DNA of 64,000 nucleotides from JANOZM01 sp031429355 (GCA_031429355.1 JANOZM010000001.1:1-64000); one strand, 5' to 3'. Positions 19,809 to 29,011 are shown, counted from the stretch's first letter. Numbers and translations: made by a program. Notes: generated by a model not told the origin, from the letters alone.

Positions 19809-20957
19809 TTACTTTTTGCGACTAGCTAACTTTCGATAAACCGTCGCGCGGCTTAACCCCAATCGTTTAGCCGCTTCATTCACGTTCCCACGTGTATCGT
19901 TTACGGCTTTCATAATTAACGCCGATTCCATTTCTTTAATTGGCACAGCATAAGGCTGTTTCGCAGCAAACCCGTTCGTGATTGCCACAGCCGTCGAAAA
20001 CATTCCGGCCGCGTCTATACGCTTTAATTGCACATCAAGCCCAGACCACAGCGGAACGGTTTTTTGCCAAAGTTTTTTTCCAAAAACTTCTAAAATTTCG
20101 CTATCAGGAGTCGCAAATAAATCGCTTAGCAAAACACTTTGCTCGCCCAGCAACTCTAGCTCGTTAAACAAACTTCTTGCAGCAGCACTCGCGCCACTAA
20201 TTTGCCCATCGCAATTAACCCGTAGGTAGCCCAAACTTTCACTGCTTTGCGAGGGCGTGTAGCCACCCAGCGGCCAAGTCACTTCTAGAACACATTCTTG
20301 ATGCGTTGGTTTAAACAATAACGAATGTTCGATTTGAGTCGCCACTTGGCTTACCAAGTGCTTTAGCTGGCTTTGCTCACGCGCTCTAACACCGGTTAAA
20401 TCGAGCATGCCTAATAGTTCGCCTTGGGGCCCAAAAATTGGCGCGCCTGCGCAACTAAATACCGAAGTCTTATCGTAAAAATGTTCGCCTTGATGCAGCC
20501 ACACTGCGTGCCGTTCAGTTAGTGCCGTGCAGATGGCCGATGTGCCTACCGCGCGCTCGGATAAATCGACCCCAACACGCGCAAGAGCAGTGGCCGGATC
20601 GCTACGATCAATTGCGCCATCGACATGAACCACAACACCGCGCGAATCGGTTAGCAATGCAAAATACCCTAACCCCGAAACCATTTGCGCCAAACGTCCC
20701 ACAGCAACTTGGGCCGCTCCTACCAAATGTTGATTGTTGTCCGTTACTTCGCGGCATTGCGATTGACCAACGGCCTCAAACTCAATTTTTGTAGTTGGGT
20801 TGTAGCCATTGCCAAGGCAGCGCTGCCACGACCTTGCTAACCAAGGCTGTATTCCCGACAGATCTGCCTTTAGGCCAGCTTCTAACACAGCTTGGCGAGC
20901 CAATCCAACGGCCCGAACCCGTCGGCTAGAAGGTTGTAATGAGGTTGCGTAGTTCAT
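19809..20957 (-). CDS. GAF-domain/Fis-type HTH transcriptional regulator lacking the sigma-54 AAA+ module
   Basis: A 382-residue regulator resembling acetoin catabolism activators of the AcoR type, but shorter. A GAF sensor-like domain covers about residues 75-215 (GYFALLTDSRGVVVHV, RAVGTSAICTAL, SCAGAPIFGPQGELLGMLDLTG). The C-terminus is a Fis-type helix-turn-helix (about 340-380, NVNEAAKRLGLSRATVYRKL). The AAA+ domain with the GAFTGA loop that normally lies between them is absent, so it cannot drive sigma-54 open-complex formation itself. It is transcribed divergently from the coxSLM-like operon and is likely to regulate it. Ligand unknown. Confidence 0.85.
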   Translation of the reverse strand: MNYATSLQPSSRRVRAVGLARQAVLEAGLKADLSGIQPWLARSWQRCLGNGYNPTTKIEFEAVGQSQCREVTDNNQHLVGAAQVAVGRLAQMVSGLGYFALLTDSRGVVVHVDGAIDRSDPATALARVGVDLSERAVGTSAICTALTERHAVWLHQGEHFYDKTSVFSCAGAPIFGPQGELLGMLDLTGVRAREQSQLKHLVSQVATQIEHSLLFKPTHQECVLEVTWPLGGYTPSQSSESLGYLRVNCDGQISGASAAARSLFNELELLGEQSVLLSDLFATPDSEILEVFGKKLWQKTVPLWSGLDVQLKRIDAAGMFSTAVAITNGFAAKQPYAVPIKEMESALIMKAVNDTRGNVNEAAKRLGLSRATVYRKLASRKK

Positions 20958-21224
20958 TAAAGTTTTGTCATTGAAACTTAATCGTTACGGCATAGTGTAT
21001 GAGTATGACTGCAAAAACGCATATCGAATTCCTTGGTTTCGCTGGGCCGTACCCGGCTATTCTTAAGCAAATTCCCAAGCACCGAACGGAACCACCATCG
21101 CCCGCGTCTCAATTTGAGAATTTATCTTATTTCCGCGGTTTGCACACCAATTCCCTTTACATGCTGCGCCGCACAAACTGGTTAACTACATCGGTCATCA
21201 ATTTCGAGGGACAGGGAGACTGCT
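20958..21224. promoter_or_regulatory. Divergent promoter region between the GAF-Fis regulator and the coxSLM operon
   Basis: These 267 bases separate two divergent genes and must hold both promoters. A perfect 13-base palindrome TCTCAATTTGAGA (21107-21119, centre T at 21113) lies about 106 bases before the coxS start and is a candidate operator for the regulator. No convincing -24/-12 sigma-54 element was seen, consistent with the regulator lacking its AAA+ domain. A GGGAG ribosome-binding site near 21214-21218 sets the TTG start of coxS. The open frame at 20999-21250 has no homology signals and is not called. Confidence 0.45.
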
Positions 21225-21713
21225 TTGGAACAAGTAATCGAGAAAGTTAGCTTAAAAGTAAACGGCCGCGCCGTATCCGTAGAGTGTGCACCACACACAT
21301 TATTGGTTCAAGCCATACGCGAGCATTTAAAACTCACCGGCACCCATGTGGGCTGCGATACGGCCCAATGCGGCGCGTGTACGGTTTTAGTAGACGGTAA
21401 TGCAGTAAAAGCGTGCAACGTTTTGGTCTCGCAAGTGGCCGGTTGTTCCATCACTACCATTGAAGGTTTAGCCGCCCCCGATGGCACGATGCATCCGATG
21501 CAAGCGGCGTTTAAAGACTGCCACGGTTTGCAATGCGGGTTTTGCACCACCGGCATGGTGATGAGCGCGCTCGACTTGTGCAAACGCCACCCTAATGCAA
21601 GCGAAGCCGAAATTCGTGCCCAGCTGGAAGGTAATATTTGCCGTTGTACTGGCTACCAAAACATTGTGCGTGCGGTTCAGCAAGGCGCACACAAAATGCA
21701 GGCCGTTGCTTAA
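21225..21713 (+). CDS. coxS: Molybdenum hydroxylase small [2Fe-2S] subunit (CoxS-like)
   Basis: A 162-residue iron-sulfur subunit of the xanthine dehydrogenase/CO dehydrogenase family, passing electrons from the molybdenum centre to FAD. The N-terminal plant-type ferredoxin cluster is seen as CDTAQCGAC followed by a later Cys. The C-terminal helical cluster is seen as CGFCTTGM and CRCTGYQNIV. Length is typical. The start is TTG at 21225, chosen because GGGAG lies seven bases upstream and the family N-terminus (KVSLKVNGRAV) follows at once. First gene of the operon; the order S-L-M is that usually seen for form II members, whereas classical CO oxidisers have M-S-L. Confidence 0.9.
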   Translation: MEQVIEKVSLKVNGRAVSVECAPHTLLVQAIREHLKLTGTHVGCDTAQCGACTVLVDGNAVKACNVLVSQVAGCSITTIEGLAAPDGTMHPMQAAFKDCHGLQCGFCTTGMVMSALDLCKRHPNASEAEIRAQLEGNICRCTGYQNIVRAVQQGAHKMQAVA

Positions 21714-21761
21714 GCCGTCATTGTAAATTTAACAATTTCTAAAAGATTCTTGGAGAATTAA

Positions 21762-24143
21762 ATGGGTGCTATTGAATTTAGCAAACTGCCTCACATTGGT
21801 GAGCCGCTTAAGCGTAAAGAAGACTATCGCTTCCTGACAGGCGCGGGCCAATACACTGACGACATCACGATGCAAGCGCAATCGCATTGCATTTTTGTAC
21901 GCTCGCCGCATGCACACGCGAATGTAAAAAGTATTGATATCACAGCTGCCAGGGCCATGCCCGGCGTTGTAGGTATTTTGACGGGCGATGATGTTGCCGC
22001 AGACAAAATTAATGGTCTACCTTGCGGCTGGTTAATTACCAGCGTAAATGGCGAGCCGATGAAAGAGCCGCCTCATCCAATTTTGGCGCAAGGCAAAGTG
22101 CGTTATGTCGGTCAGGCCGTTGTGATGGTCGTTGCCGAGAGCGTAGAAGAAGCCAAAAACGCGGCCGAAGCTGTAGTGGTTAACTACGAGGCCTTGGCTT
22201 GTGTAGTGGATGTTCGCGATGCGAAAAAAGCGACTGCGCCTTTAGTACACGACATTGCCCCTAACAACCATTGCTATCAATGGGCGATTGGTGACAAAGG
22301 TGCTGTAGATGCTGTTTTTGCTGGCGCAGCCCATGTTACTAAACTAGCCCTGTACAACAACCGTTTAGTGCCCAATGCAATGGAACCGCGTGCTGCAATT
22401 GGTACTTACAGCCGCGCCAACGAAGAATATACGTTGCACGTTTCCAACCAAAACCCACACGTCGAACGTTTGCTGATGACCGCGTTTGTTATGGGCCTAC
22501 CCGAGCATAAAGTGCGCGTAATTGCACCCGATGTGGGCGGTGGCTTTGGCTCTAAAATTTACCTGTATGGCGAAGATGTTTGCTTAACTTGGGCCTCCAA
22601 AAAACTTAACCGGTCTATTAAGTGGATTTGCGAACGCAGCGAATCATTCTTAACCGACGCACACGGTCGGGACCACCATTCTACTGCCGAAATGGCGATG
22701 GACAAGGACGGTAAGTTCTTAGCGCTACGTGTAATGACCGACGCTAACCTTGGTGCCTATTTGTCGACATTCTCGACAGCAGTGCCGACTATTTTGTACG
22801 CTACTTTGTTAGCTGGTCAGTATAAAACTCCGCTAATTTACGCTGAGGTCAATTCATACTTTACCAACACTACACCGGTAGACGCGTACCGAGGTGCCGG
22901 TCGCCCAGAAGCCACTTATTTACTAGAGCGATTAGTAACGCGCGCTGCTTGGGAATTGGGTTTGTCGCAAGATGAAATTCGTCGTCGTAACTTTATTACG
23001 CAATTTCCGTATCAAACACCAGTTGCATTGCAATACGACGTGGGCGACTTTAATGCGTCGCTTACGCGTGCTAACGAATTAGCTGAGGTTTCAGGTTTTG
23101 CTGGACGTCGTGCAGCCTCTGAGGCCAAGGGACTAAAGCGCGGTATGGGCTACTCTTGTTATATCGAAGCGTGCGGCCTTGCACCTTCCAACATTGCAGG
23201 CGCATTAGGCGCGCGCGCTGGTTTATTTGAATGCGGAGAAATTCGTGTTCACCCAACCGGAAGCGTAACGGTGTTTACAGGCTCGCACAGTCATGGTCAA
23301 GGCCACGAGACTACCTTTGCGCAAGTCGTAGCAGGTCGTCTAGGTATATCGCCCGACATGGTTGATATTGTTCACGGTGATACAGGGCGCGTACCATTTG
23401 GTATGGGCACTTATGGATCGCGTTCGATGTCAGTGGGTGGTTCGGCAATTATGAAGGCGCTCGATAAAATTGAGAGCAAAGCCAAAAAAATTGCGGCCCA
23501 TTTGTTAGAAGCAAATGACGCGGATATCGATTTTGCAAACGGTGAATTTACCGTTCGCGGAACTGATAAAAAAATCCCATTTGGATCGGTAGCATTAACC
23601 GCCTACGTTCCGCATAACTATCCGTTGGATAAGTTAGAGCCAGGCCTAAACGAGACTGCATTTTACGACCCGACCAACTTTACATTCCCATCGGGAACCT
23701 ACATTTGCGAAGTCGAAGTCAATCCAGAAACTGGTGTCGTGCGAATTGATCGCTTTACTGCGGTTGACGACTTTGGAACCATCATTAACCCGATGATTGT
23801 TGAAGGCCAAGTACACGGCGGCTTAGTGCAAGGTATTGGCCAAGCGATGATGGAAAACTGCGTCTACGATCGCGAAACGGGTCAGTTGCTTACTGGTTCG
23901 TTTATGGACTATGCAATGCCCCGCGCCGATGATTTCCCGAACTTTAAGCTGGACACAACTTGCACACCTTGCTCGCACAATCCGTTAGGCGCAAAAGGTT
24001 GCGGTGAAGCTGGTGCTATTGGTTCCCCACCGTCTGTTATTAACGCTGTGCTGGATGCTTTGCGCCCCTTGGGTGTCAAGGACTTTGACATGCCTGCCTC
24101 GCCCAATCGGGTGTGGGAAGCGATTCAAGCTGCTAAAGCCTAA
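21762..24143 (+). CDS. coxL: Molybdenum hydroxylase large subunit (form II CoxL-like)
   Basis: The 793-residue catalytic subunit binds the molybdopterin cofactor. The active-site loop reads A375-YRGAGR381, the form II signature, not the AYxCSFR of true aerobic CO dehydrogenase. The Cys that holds the Cu-S-Mo bridge is therefore absent. The catalytic Glu of the family is E749 in GCGEAGAIGSPP, and the cofactor-binding stretch DVGGGFGSK is present. The start ATG has GGAG upstream. The real substrate could be an aldehyde, a purine or another heterocycle; naming it CO dehydrogenase would be unsafe. A dedicated set of maturation genes follows. Confidence 0.9.
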   Translation: MGAIEFSKLPHIGEPLKRKEDYRFLTGAGQYTDDITMQAQSHCIFVRSPHAHANVKSIDITAARAMPGVVGILTGDDVAADKINGLPCGWLITSVNGEPMKEPPHPILAQGKVRYVGQAVVMVVAESVEEAKNAAEAVVVNYEALACVVDVRDAKKATAPLVHDIAPNNHCYQWAIGDKGAVDAVFAGAAHVTKLALYNNRLVPNAMEPRAAIGTYSRANEEYTLHVSNQNPHVERLLMTAFVMGLPEHKVRVIAPDVGGGFGSKIYLYGEDVCLTWASKKLNRSIKWICERSESFLTDAHGRDHHSTAEMAMDKDGKFLALRVMTDANLGAYLSTFSTAVPTILYATLLAGQYKTPLIYAEVNSYFTNTTPVDAYRGAGRPEATYLLERLVTRAAWELGLSQDEIRRRNFITQFPYQTPVALQYDVGDFNASLTRANELAEVSGFAGRRAASEAKGLKRGMGYSCYIEACGLAPSNIAGALGARAGLFECGEIRVHPTGSVTVFTGSHSHGQGHETTFAQVVAGRLGISPDMVDIVHGDTGRVPFGMGTYGSRSMSVGGSAIMKALDKIESKAKKIAAHLLEANDADIDFANGEFTVRGTDKKIPFGSVALTAYVPHNYPLDKLEPGLNETAFYDPTNFTFPSGTYICEVEVNPETGVVRIDRFTAVDDFGTIINPMIVEGQVHGGLVQGIGQAMMENCVYDRETGQLLTGSFMDYAMPRADDFPNFKLDTTCTPCSHNPLGAKGCGEAGAIGSPPSVINAVLDALRPLGVKDFDMPASPNRVWEAIQAAKA

Positions 24144-24178
24144 CGTCGACGTAACTCGGCTTAATAAAGGAAAACATT

Positions 24179-24976
24179 ATGTATAGTTTTAATTACTCTC
24201 GACCCAGCGATGTAAACGCAGCAGTTGCTAAAGCTAGTGCAGGCGCCCGCCCCTTAGCGGGTGGGCAAACTTTGCTAGCGTCGATGAAGTTGCGTTTATC
24301 GCAAAGTGATGAGTTAGTTGATTTAGGTGGCATTTCGGGCTTGTCAGGGATCAAACGCGATGGCAACAACATCGTCATTGGAGCCATGACTAAACACGCA
24401 GCCGTTGCCGAAAGCGCAGAAGTGCGGGCCGCCATTCCGGGCCTAGCCGACTTGGCTGGACACATTGGTGATCGCGCCGTACGCAACATGGGCACCATTG
24501 GTGGTTCGTTAGCTAATAACGATCCATCGGCCTGTTACCCAAGCGCTGTGCTGGCGCTAAACGCAACGGTTCATACCAACAAACGCACAATTGGTGCCGA
24601 CGCATTTTTTACCGGCATGTTTGCAACCGCACTTGAGGACGGCGAGCTAATCACAGCAGTCAGCTTTCCAATTCCACAAAAAGCGGCCTACGCAAAGTTT
24701 GTGCAACCCGCGTCCCGGTTTGCATTAATTGGCGTGTTTGTTGCGCACACTAGTTCGGGTGCTCGCGTAGCTGTCACAGGCAGCGGTAATGGTGTTATGC
24801 GCCATAGCGGCTTGGAAGCAGCGCTTACCACTAGTTTTACTGCCGCTGCGGCGAAACCCGTTAAAATTGATTCTGCTGGAATGAACGCCGACTTGCATGC
24901 GTCGGCGGCTTATCGAGCCAATTTAATTTCGGTGCAAACACAGCGCGCTGTTGATAAGGCCAATGGTGTAGCTTAA
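24179..24976 (+). CDS. coxM: Molybdenum hydroxylase FAD-binding medium subunit (CoxM-like)
   Basis: The 265-residue flavoprotein subunit carries electrons from the Fe-S subunit to the final acceptor. FAD-binding motifs of the family are visible: AGGQTLLASMK (about residues 32-42) and the later G-D-R-A-V-R-N-M-G-T-I-G-G-S block (about 97-111). The start at 24179 follows AAAGGA with good spacing. Length is slightly short but within the family range. The gene lies 35 bases after coxL, so one transcript with coxS and coxL is expected. It is followed by a strong terminator-like hairpin before the maturation genes. Confidence 0.9.
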   Translation: MYSFNYSRPSDVNAAVAKASAGARPLAGGQTLLASMKLRLSQSDELVDLGGISGLSGIKRDGNNIVIGAMTKHAAVAESAEVRAAIPGLADLAGHIGDRAVRNMGTIGGSLANNDPSACYPSAVLALNATVHTNKRTIGADAFFTGMFATALEDGELITAVSFPIPQKAAYAKFVQPASRFALIGVFVAHTSSGARVAVTGSGNGVMRHSGLEAALTTSFTAAAAKPVKIDSAGMNADLHASAAYRANLISVQTQRAVDKANGVA

Positions 24977-25066
24977 AGTTTTGATGCTCGTTTGCAAACT
25001 GTACTTACAAGCGCAAACGGGCGGCAAAACTATATTGCAAAACCAAAGTGCAAAATCGCGATGTAC

Positions 25067-25095
25067 AAAAGCCGGGAGCTCGTCTCCCGGTTTTC
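25067..25095 (+). terminator. Intrinsic terminator after coxM
   Basis: A 7-bp GC-rich stem, CCGGGAG (25072-25078) with CTCCCGG (25084-25090), loop CTCGT, then TTTTCATT, and preceded by AAAA. This is a good rho-independent terminator on the plus strand. It separates the three structural genes from the downstream maturation genes, so those may be expressed by read-through or from their own promoter. Confidence 0.85.
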
Positions 25096-25110
25096 ATTTA
25101 AGTTAGAACT

Positions 25111-26019
25111 ATGAAGCAATTATTTACCTCGGTTGATCACGTTATTAATGCTTTGGCATCTGTAGGTTATTTAGCCGATCGTCGCCTAGCCACGGCTTTG
25201 TATTTAAGTATTCAGCTAGAGCGCCCATTGCTTGTAGAAGGCGAACCTGGCGTTGGTAAAACAGAGCTGGCTAAGGCATTGGCTAAAGCCTCGAAACGCG
25301 AGCTACTAAGACTGCAATGCTACGACGGCCTAGAGCAACGCCAAGCTCTTTACGAATGGAACTATGCAGCCCAAATGCTGCATTTACGCGCCAAACAAGG
25401 CGCAAACAGCTACGACGAAAAAACCAGCGAACAAGAAATTTACCAAAGCAAGTTTTTAAGTACCCGCCCCTTGCTGGCAGCATTGCAAGCGCCCGCACCT
25501 GGGGTCGTTTTGTTAATCGACGAGCTTGATCGAGCCGACGAACCCTTTGAAGCGTTTTTATTAGAATACCTTGGCGAGTACCAAGTGAGTATCCCCGAGC
25601 TTGGAACCATTAAGGCACAACATACCCCGCTGACCATTATTACCAGCAATCGCACGCGCGATTTAAACGATGCCGTAAAGCGCCGCTGTTTGTACCATTG
25701 GCTAGATTACCCTGAGCGCAAACGCGAATTAGCCATTGTGCGCGCGGCAGTACCACAAGCTTCAATGCAGCTGACCGAGCAAGTATCTAGCTTCGTTGAG
25801 AACTTACGCGTGCAACCATTTCGCAGCGCTTTTCAGCGCGCGCCCGGCATTGCCGAAAGCGTTGAATGGGCAAAGGCTTTAGTGGCACTGAACGCCCTAG
25901 AATTAGACCCAGAAGTAATTAACGACACTGCCGGCATTATGTTTAAGAACCGCGAAGATGTGGCCGCTTTAACCACCGATCTTGCGGCGCAAATAATGCA
26001 AAGCAAAAACGAAAAATAG
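25111..26019 (+). CDS. coxD: MoxR-family AAA+ ATPase (CoxD-like)
   Basis: A 302-residue AAA+ ATPase of the MoxR group, acting as a chaperone in assembly of the molybdenum hydroxylase centre. Walker A is G44-EPGVGKT51 and Walker B LLIDELDRAD, with a sensor-like stretch TIITSNRTRDLNDAVKRRC. CoxD in carboxydotrophs is needed to build the metal active site; that role is carried over here by family. It is paired with the VWA protein just downstream (18-base gap), the usual MoxR-VWA partnership. No substrate is evident. Confidence 0.9.
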   Translation: MKQLFTSVDHVINALASVGYLADRRLATALYLSIQLERPLLVEGEPGVGKTELAKALAKASKRELLRLQCYDGLEQRQALYEWNYAAQMLHLRAKQGANSYDEKTSEQEIYQSKFLSTRPLLAALQAPAPGVVLLIDELDRADEPFEAFLLEYLGEYQVSIPELGTIKAQHTPLTIITSNRTRDLNDAVKRRCLYHWLDYPERKRELAIVRAAVPQASMQLTEQVSSFVENLRVQPFRSAFQRAPGIAESVEWAKALVALNALELDPEVINDTAGIMFKNREDVAALTTDLAAQIMQSKNEK

Positions 26020-26037
26020 ATGTTTAGTTAGGACTCT

Positions 26038-27225
26038 ATGCAATTAGGTGACGCACGCGTTGGAAAGCTGGCCGAAAATATTGTCGGTTTTGCACGCACT
26101 TTACGACGTGCAGGACTAGCCATTGATCCGTCACGCTCTGTACTAGCCCAGCAAGCTCTTATGCAAATTGATTTGGGCAGTCAGGTAGAAGTACGCGCCG
26201 CGTTAGAAACTGTTTTTGTGACCGAACATGGTCAGCGTCCGTTATTTAACGAGCTATTTACTGCTTACTTTAAAGACCCCGAAATTGCGAACAAATTGTT
26301 GGCGCAACTGTTACCCCAATCGACCGGAAAGTCGATAGCGCGCAAGCACCGCCCACGGGTGCAAGAGGCGTTAGCTGCTCAAAAAAATACACCGATGATC
26401 AAAGAATCGGGCGAGTCTAAAATACAGCTTGATGCCACCATGACGGCCAGCGATAGCGAGCGGTTAAAGTATGCAGACTTTAACCAACTCAGTAGCGCTG
26501 AGTTTCACTTAGTGCAACGGATTGCTAGCAACTTAAAGCTGCGTTTGCCGGAATACAAAACCCGTCGTACCAGTCTGGTAGAAAAAGGCGATCGCCCCGA
26601 TTGGGCAAGTTACTTTCAGGCGCTGGCCCAGTACGGCGACGATGCGTTTACCTTTACCCAACGGGGTCGCCAAACCCGCGCCAACCCATTGGTTATTTTG
26701 TTAGACATTTCGGGTTCGATGGAACGCTATTCGCGCATGATGCTTACGTTTTTGCATGCGGCTACTAAACCGTATAAGCAAAAAACCGTGTTTGCATTTG
26801 GCACTCGTTTAACTAATTTAACGCCCGCCTTTGCCAAGTCGGACCCAGACTTAATGCTTGCAGGTGTTTCAAACATTATTGGTGATTTTGCAGGTGGCAC
26901 AAAATTGGGTGACACTATTGCTAAGTTACGCAGCGATCACACACGGCATTTTATTGGTCGCCGAACGACTGTATTACTGGTGTCTGATGGATTGGACACA
27001 GGCCAAGCCGACTTGCTCGATGTAAACTTGGCTTGGTTAAAACGTCATTGCGCGCACTTATTTTGGTTTAATCCTTTATTGCGCTACGAGGGCTTTGTGC
27101 CCAGCGCGACCGGCCCAGCTTTAGTTAGTCGCTACGCCGACCAAGCGATTGCCATTCACAATTTAAGTAGCCTTGAGCAAATGGCACAAGGGTTTGAAAA
27201 ACTTTTACATAAAACAAAAAATTAG
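26038..27225 (+). CDS. coxE: VWA domain protein of the CoxE family
   Basis: A 395-residue protein with a C-terminal von Willebrand factor A domain. The metal-ion-dependent adhesion site reads D223-ISGSM, with a later Thr in GGTKLGD and an Asp in SDGLD. The N-terminal half is helical, as in CoxE/MoxR-associated proteins. It works with the MoxR ATPase encoded upstream in maturation of the molybdenum enzyme (family knowledge). No signal peptide, so it acts in the cytoplasm. It lies between coxD (18-base gap) and coxG (9-base gap), which supports co-transcription. Confidence 0.9.
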   Translation: MQLGDARVGKLAENIVGFARTLRRAGLAIDPSRSVLAQQALMQIDLGSQVEVRAALETVFVTEHGQRPLFNELFTAYFKDPEIANKLLAQLLPQSTGKSIARKHRPRVQEALAAQKNTPMIKESGESKIQLDATMTASDSERLKYADFNQLSSAEFHLVQRIASNLKLRLPEYKTRRTSLVEKGDRPDWASYFQALAQYGDDAFTFTQRGRQTRANPLVILLDISGSMERYSRMMLTFLHAATKPYKQKTVFAFGTRLTNLTPAFAKSDPDLMLAGVSNIIGDFAGGTKLGDTIAKLRSDHTRHFIGRRTTVLLVSDGLDTGQADLLDVNLAWLKRHCAHLFWFNPLLRYEGFVPSATGPALVSRYADQAIAIHNLSSLEQMAQGFEKLLHKTKN

Positions 27226-27234
27226 GAAATTATT

Positions 27235-27891
27235 ATGGAAATGCAAGGCCAACGACAACTTGCCGTTACGCAACAACAAGCTTGGGATGCGTTAAACGAC
27301 CCCGCCATTCTTAAACAGTGTGTAGCCGGTTGCGATGTTTTTGAACCGACGGATGACACCCATTTTAATGTTGGCATGGCGGTAAAAATCGGTCCGGTTT
27401 CTGCTAAGTTCGCCGGGAAAATTGAGTTAACTGATGTACAGCAACCACATCAATATCAACTCAATTTTGAAGGCCAAGGCGGCGCTGCGGGATTTGGTAA
27501 AGGCAATTCAAAAGTTACGCTAACGCCAAACGAGCACGGCACTTTGTTGGATTACACCGTCAATGCTCAAGTGGGCGGAAAAATTGCCCAATTAGGTCAG
27601 CGCTTAATTGATGGTGTTTCTAAAAGCATGGCCGATGATTTTTTTAAACGCTTTGATGCTGTTTTGCAAGAGCGCTATCCGGCTGCAGTTACAAGCAGCG
27701 CAGTAAATGCCGACGGTACGCCAGCTGATGCAACCAATGCAGCCGAAAATGGTGCTGCTGGTGCTAATGGAGCCAGTAGTTCTAATGGCGCAAACGCAAG
27801 CAACACCAAAAAAGCAGCGGGTGGTGTACCCGTTTGGCTTTGGCTTGTCATTGGCGTCAGTGCAGGTTACTTGGTATCGCGTTTTTTCTAA
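27235..27891 (+). CDS. coxG: CoxG-like SRPBCC protein with C-terminal membrane anchor
   Basis: A 218-residue protein. Residues about 1-150 form the SRPBCC fold of CoxG (MQGQRQLAVTQQQAWDALNDPAILKQCVAGCD). A low-complexity Ala/Asn/Gly linker follows (about 155-195). A single hydrophobic helix (VPVWLWLVIGVSAGYLVSRFF) forms the C-terminus and would tether it to the inner membrane. CoxG is thought to recruit the CO dehydrogenase to the membrane, so a similar docking role for this form II enzyme is inferred. The ribosome-binding site is TAGGAAA. The stop codon directly abuts the next start. Confidence 0.9.
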   Translation: MEMQGQRQLAVTQQQAWDALNDPAILKQCVAGCDVFEPTDDTHFNVGMAVKIGPVSAKFAGKIELTDVQQPHQYQLNFEGQGGAAGFGKGNSKVTLTPNEHGTLLDYTVNAQVGGKIAQLGQRLIDGVSKSMADDFFKRFDAVLQERYPAAVTSSAVNADGTPADATNAAENGAAGANGASSSNGANASNTKKAAGGVPVWLWLVIGVSAGYLVSRFF

Positions 27892-28932
27892 ATGGAAAAC
27901 ATTGATGTTCTAGTGTTACGCACGCTGCTATCTTGGCGTAGAGCCAACAAGCGCGCCCTAGTTGCAACGGTAGTTCGTACGTGGGGTTCATCGCCCCGCC
28001 CTATTGGTTCGATTATGGCGCTGTGCGAAGACGGTGCCGTTGTAGGCTCGGTTTCGGGTGGTTGCATTGAAGATGATTTAATTTACCGCTACACCACGGT
28101 TTCGCAAGAAAAACCGGCGATTCCCGATGGGCCACCGCAATGGATAAAATATGGCATCTCGGCAGACGAAGCACACCGGTTTGGCTTGCCTTGTGGCGGT
28201 ACCTTAGAGCTTTTACTTGAATTTGATCCGGCAGCAGAATCATTACAAACCTTGGTCGATGCGTTGTCTAAAGGTCAATTAATGCAGCGCTCTATTAGCT
28301 TAAAGACCGGTGAAGTTGCGCTTAGTAAAACCTCTGTCCCCGCCGATTTAGTAGTTGATGATGAAACACTAACCAACACTTTTGGGCCTGAGTACCGTAT
28401 GTTGCTAATTGGCGCTGGGCAACTGACTGAATACATGGCCACGATGGCTTTGTTTAATGGCTTTGCCGTAACCGTGTGCGATCCGCGCGAGGAATACCGC
28501 AAAAGTTGGAGCGTCCCCAACGTAACTTTAACGAGTGAAATGCCCGACGATGTAGTGCGAGCCTTTAACGTGGACAAACGTAGTTGCGTGATTGCATTAA
28601 CTCACGACCCAAAGTTAGACGACTTAGCATTACTTGAAGCTCTTTCAACCGAAGCGTTTTACGTCGGCGCCATTGGCTCTAGACGAAACAATGAAGCGCG
28701 CCAAGCCCGCATGATTGAGCACTTCGACCAAACCGAGCAAAGTTTGCAGCGTCTACGTGGCCCAATTGGCATTTACATCGGCAGCAAATTGCCCTCGGAA
28801 ATTGCCGTTAGTGTGATGGCCGAAGTGCTGGCCGTTAAAAATGGTGTACCACTGCCACGGGATTTAGATGTAGCGCACGCCAAGAATGAGCGTGAGGTAA
28901 ATCACGATTCAGCTAATCGCAATCGTAGTTAG
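27892..28932 (+). CDS. XdhC/CoxF-family molybdenum cofactor insertion protein
   Basis: The 346-residue protein belongs to the XdhC/CoxI/CoxF family, which binds molybdopterin cofactor and helps its sulfuration and insertion into molybdenum hydroxylases. The N-terminal XdhC domain contains GSSPRPIGSIMAL and GSVSGGCIEDDLI. The C-terminal Rossmann-like domain contains LLIGAGQLTEYMA and the hallmark GAIGSRRNNEARQARM. It starts on the base after the coxG stop, so it is translationally coupled. It completes a self-contained S-L-M-D-E-G-F set. Downstream, an 8-bp hairpin (28974-28998) without a T-tract may mark the operon end. Confidence 0.9.
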   Translation: MENIDVLVLRTLLSWRRANKRALVATVVRTWGSSPRPIGSIMALCEDGAVVGSVSGGCIEDDLIYRYTTVSQEKPAIPDGPPQWIKYGISADEAHRFGLPCGGTLELLLEFDPAAESLQTLVDALSKGQLMQRSISLKTGEVALSKTSVPADLVVDDETLTNTFGPEYRMLLIGAGQLTEYMATMALFNGFAVTVCDPREEYRKSWSVPNVTLTSEMPDDVVRAFNVDKRSCVIALTHDPKLDDLALLEALSTEAFYVGAIGSRRNNEARQARMIEHFDQTEQSLQRLRGPIGIYIGSKLPSEIAVSVMAEVLAVKNGVPLPRDLDVAHAKNEREVNHDSANRNRS

Positions 28933-29011
28933 CGAGCCACGTTAACAAAAAATTACACCGCTTGCACTATTGACGCTTGAAGGCTTTGCTTTCAAGCGCT
29001 AAATTAGCAGC

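Noticed and set aside
20999..21250. 83-residue open frame in the regulator-coxS intergenic region
   Set aside because: It has no ribosome-binding site or family signature and runs into the coxS start region in another frame; the stretch is better explained as a divergent promoter.
21762..24143. Naming the large subunit aerobic CO dehydrogenase
   Set aside because: The active-site loop is AYRGAGR, not the AYxCSFR of bona fide CO dehydrogenases, so only form II family membership is claimed.
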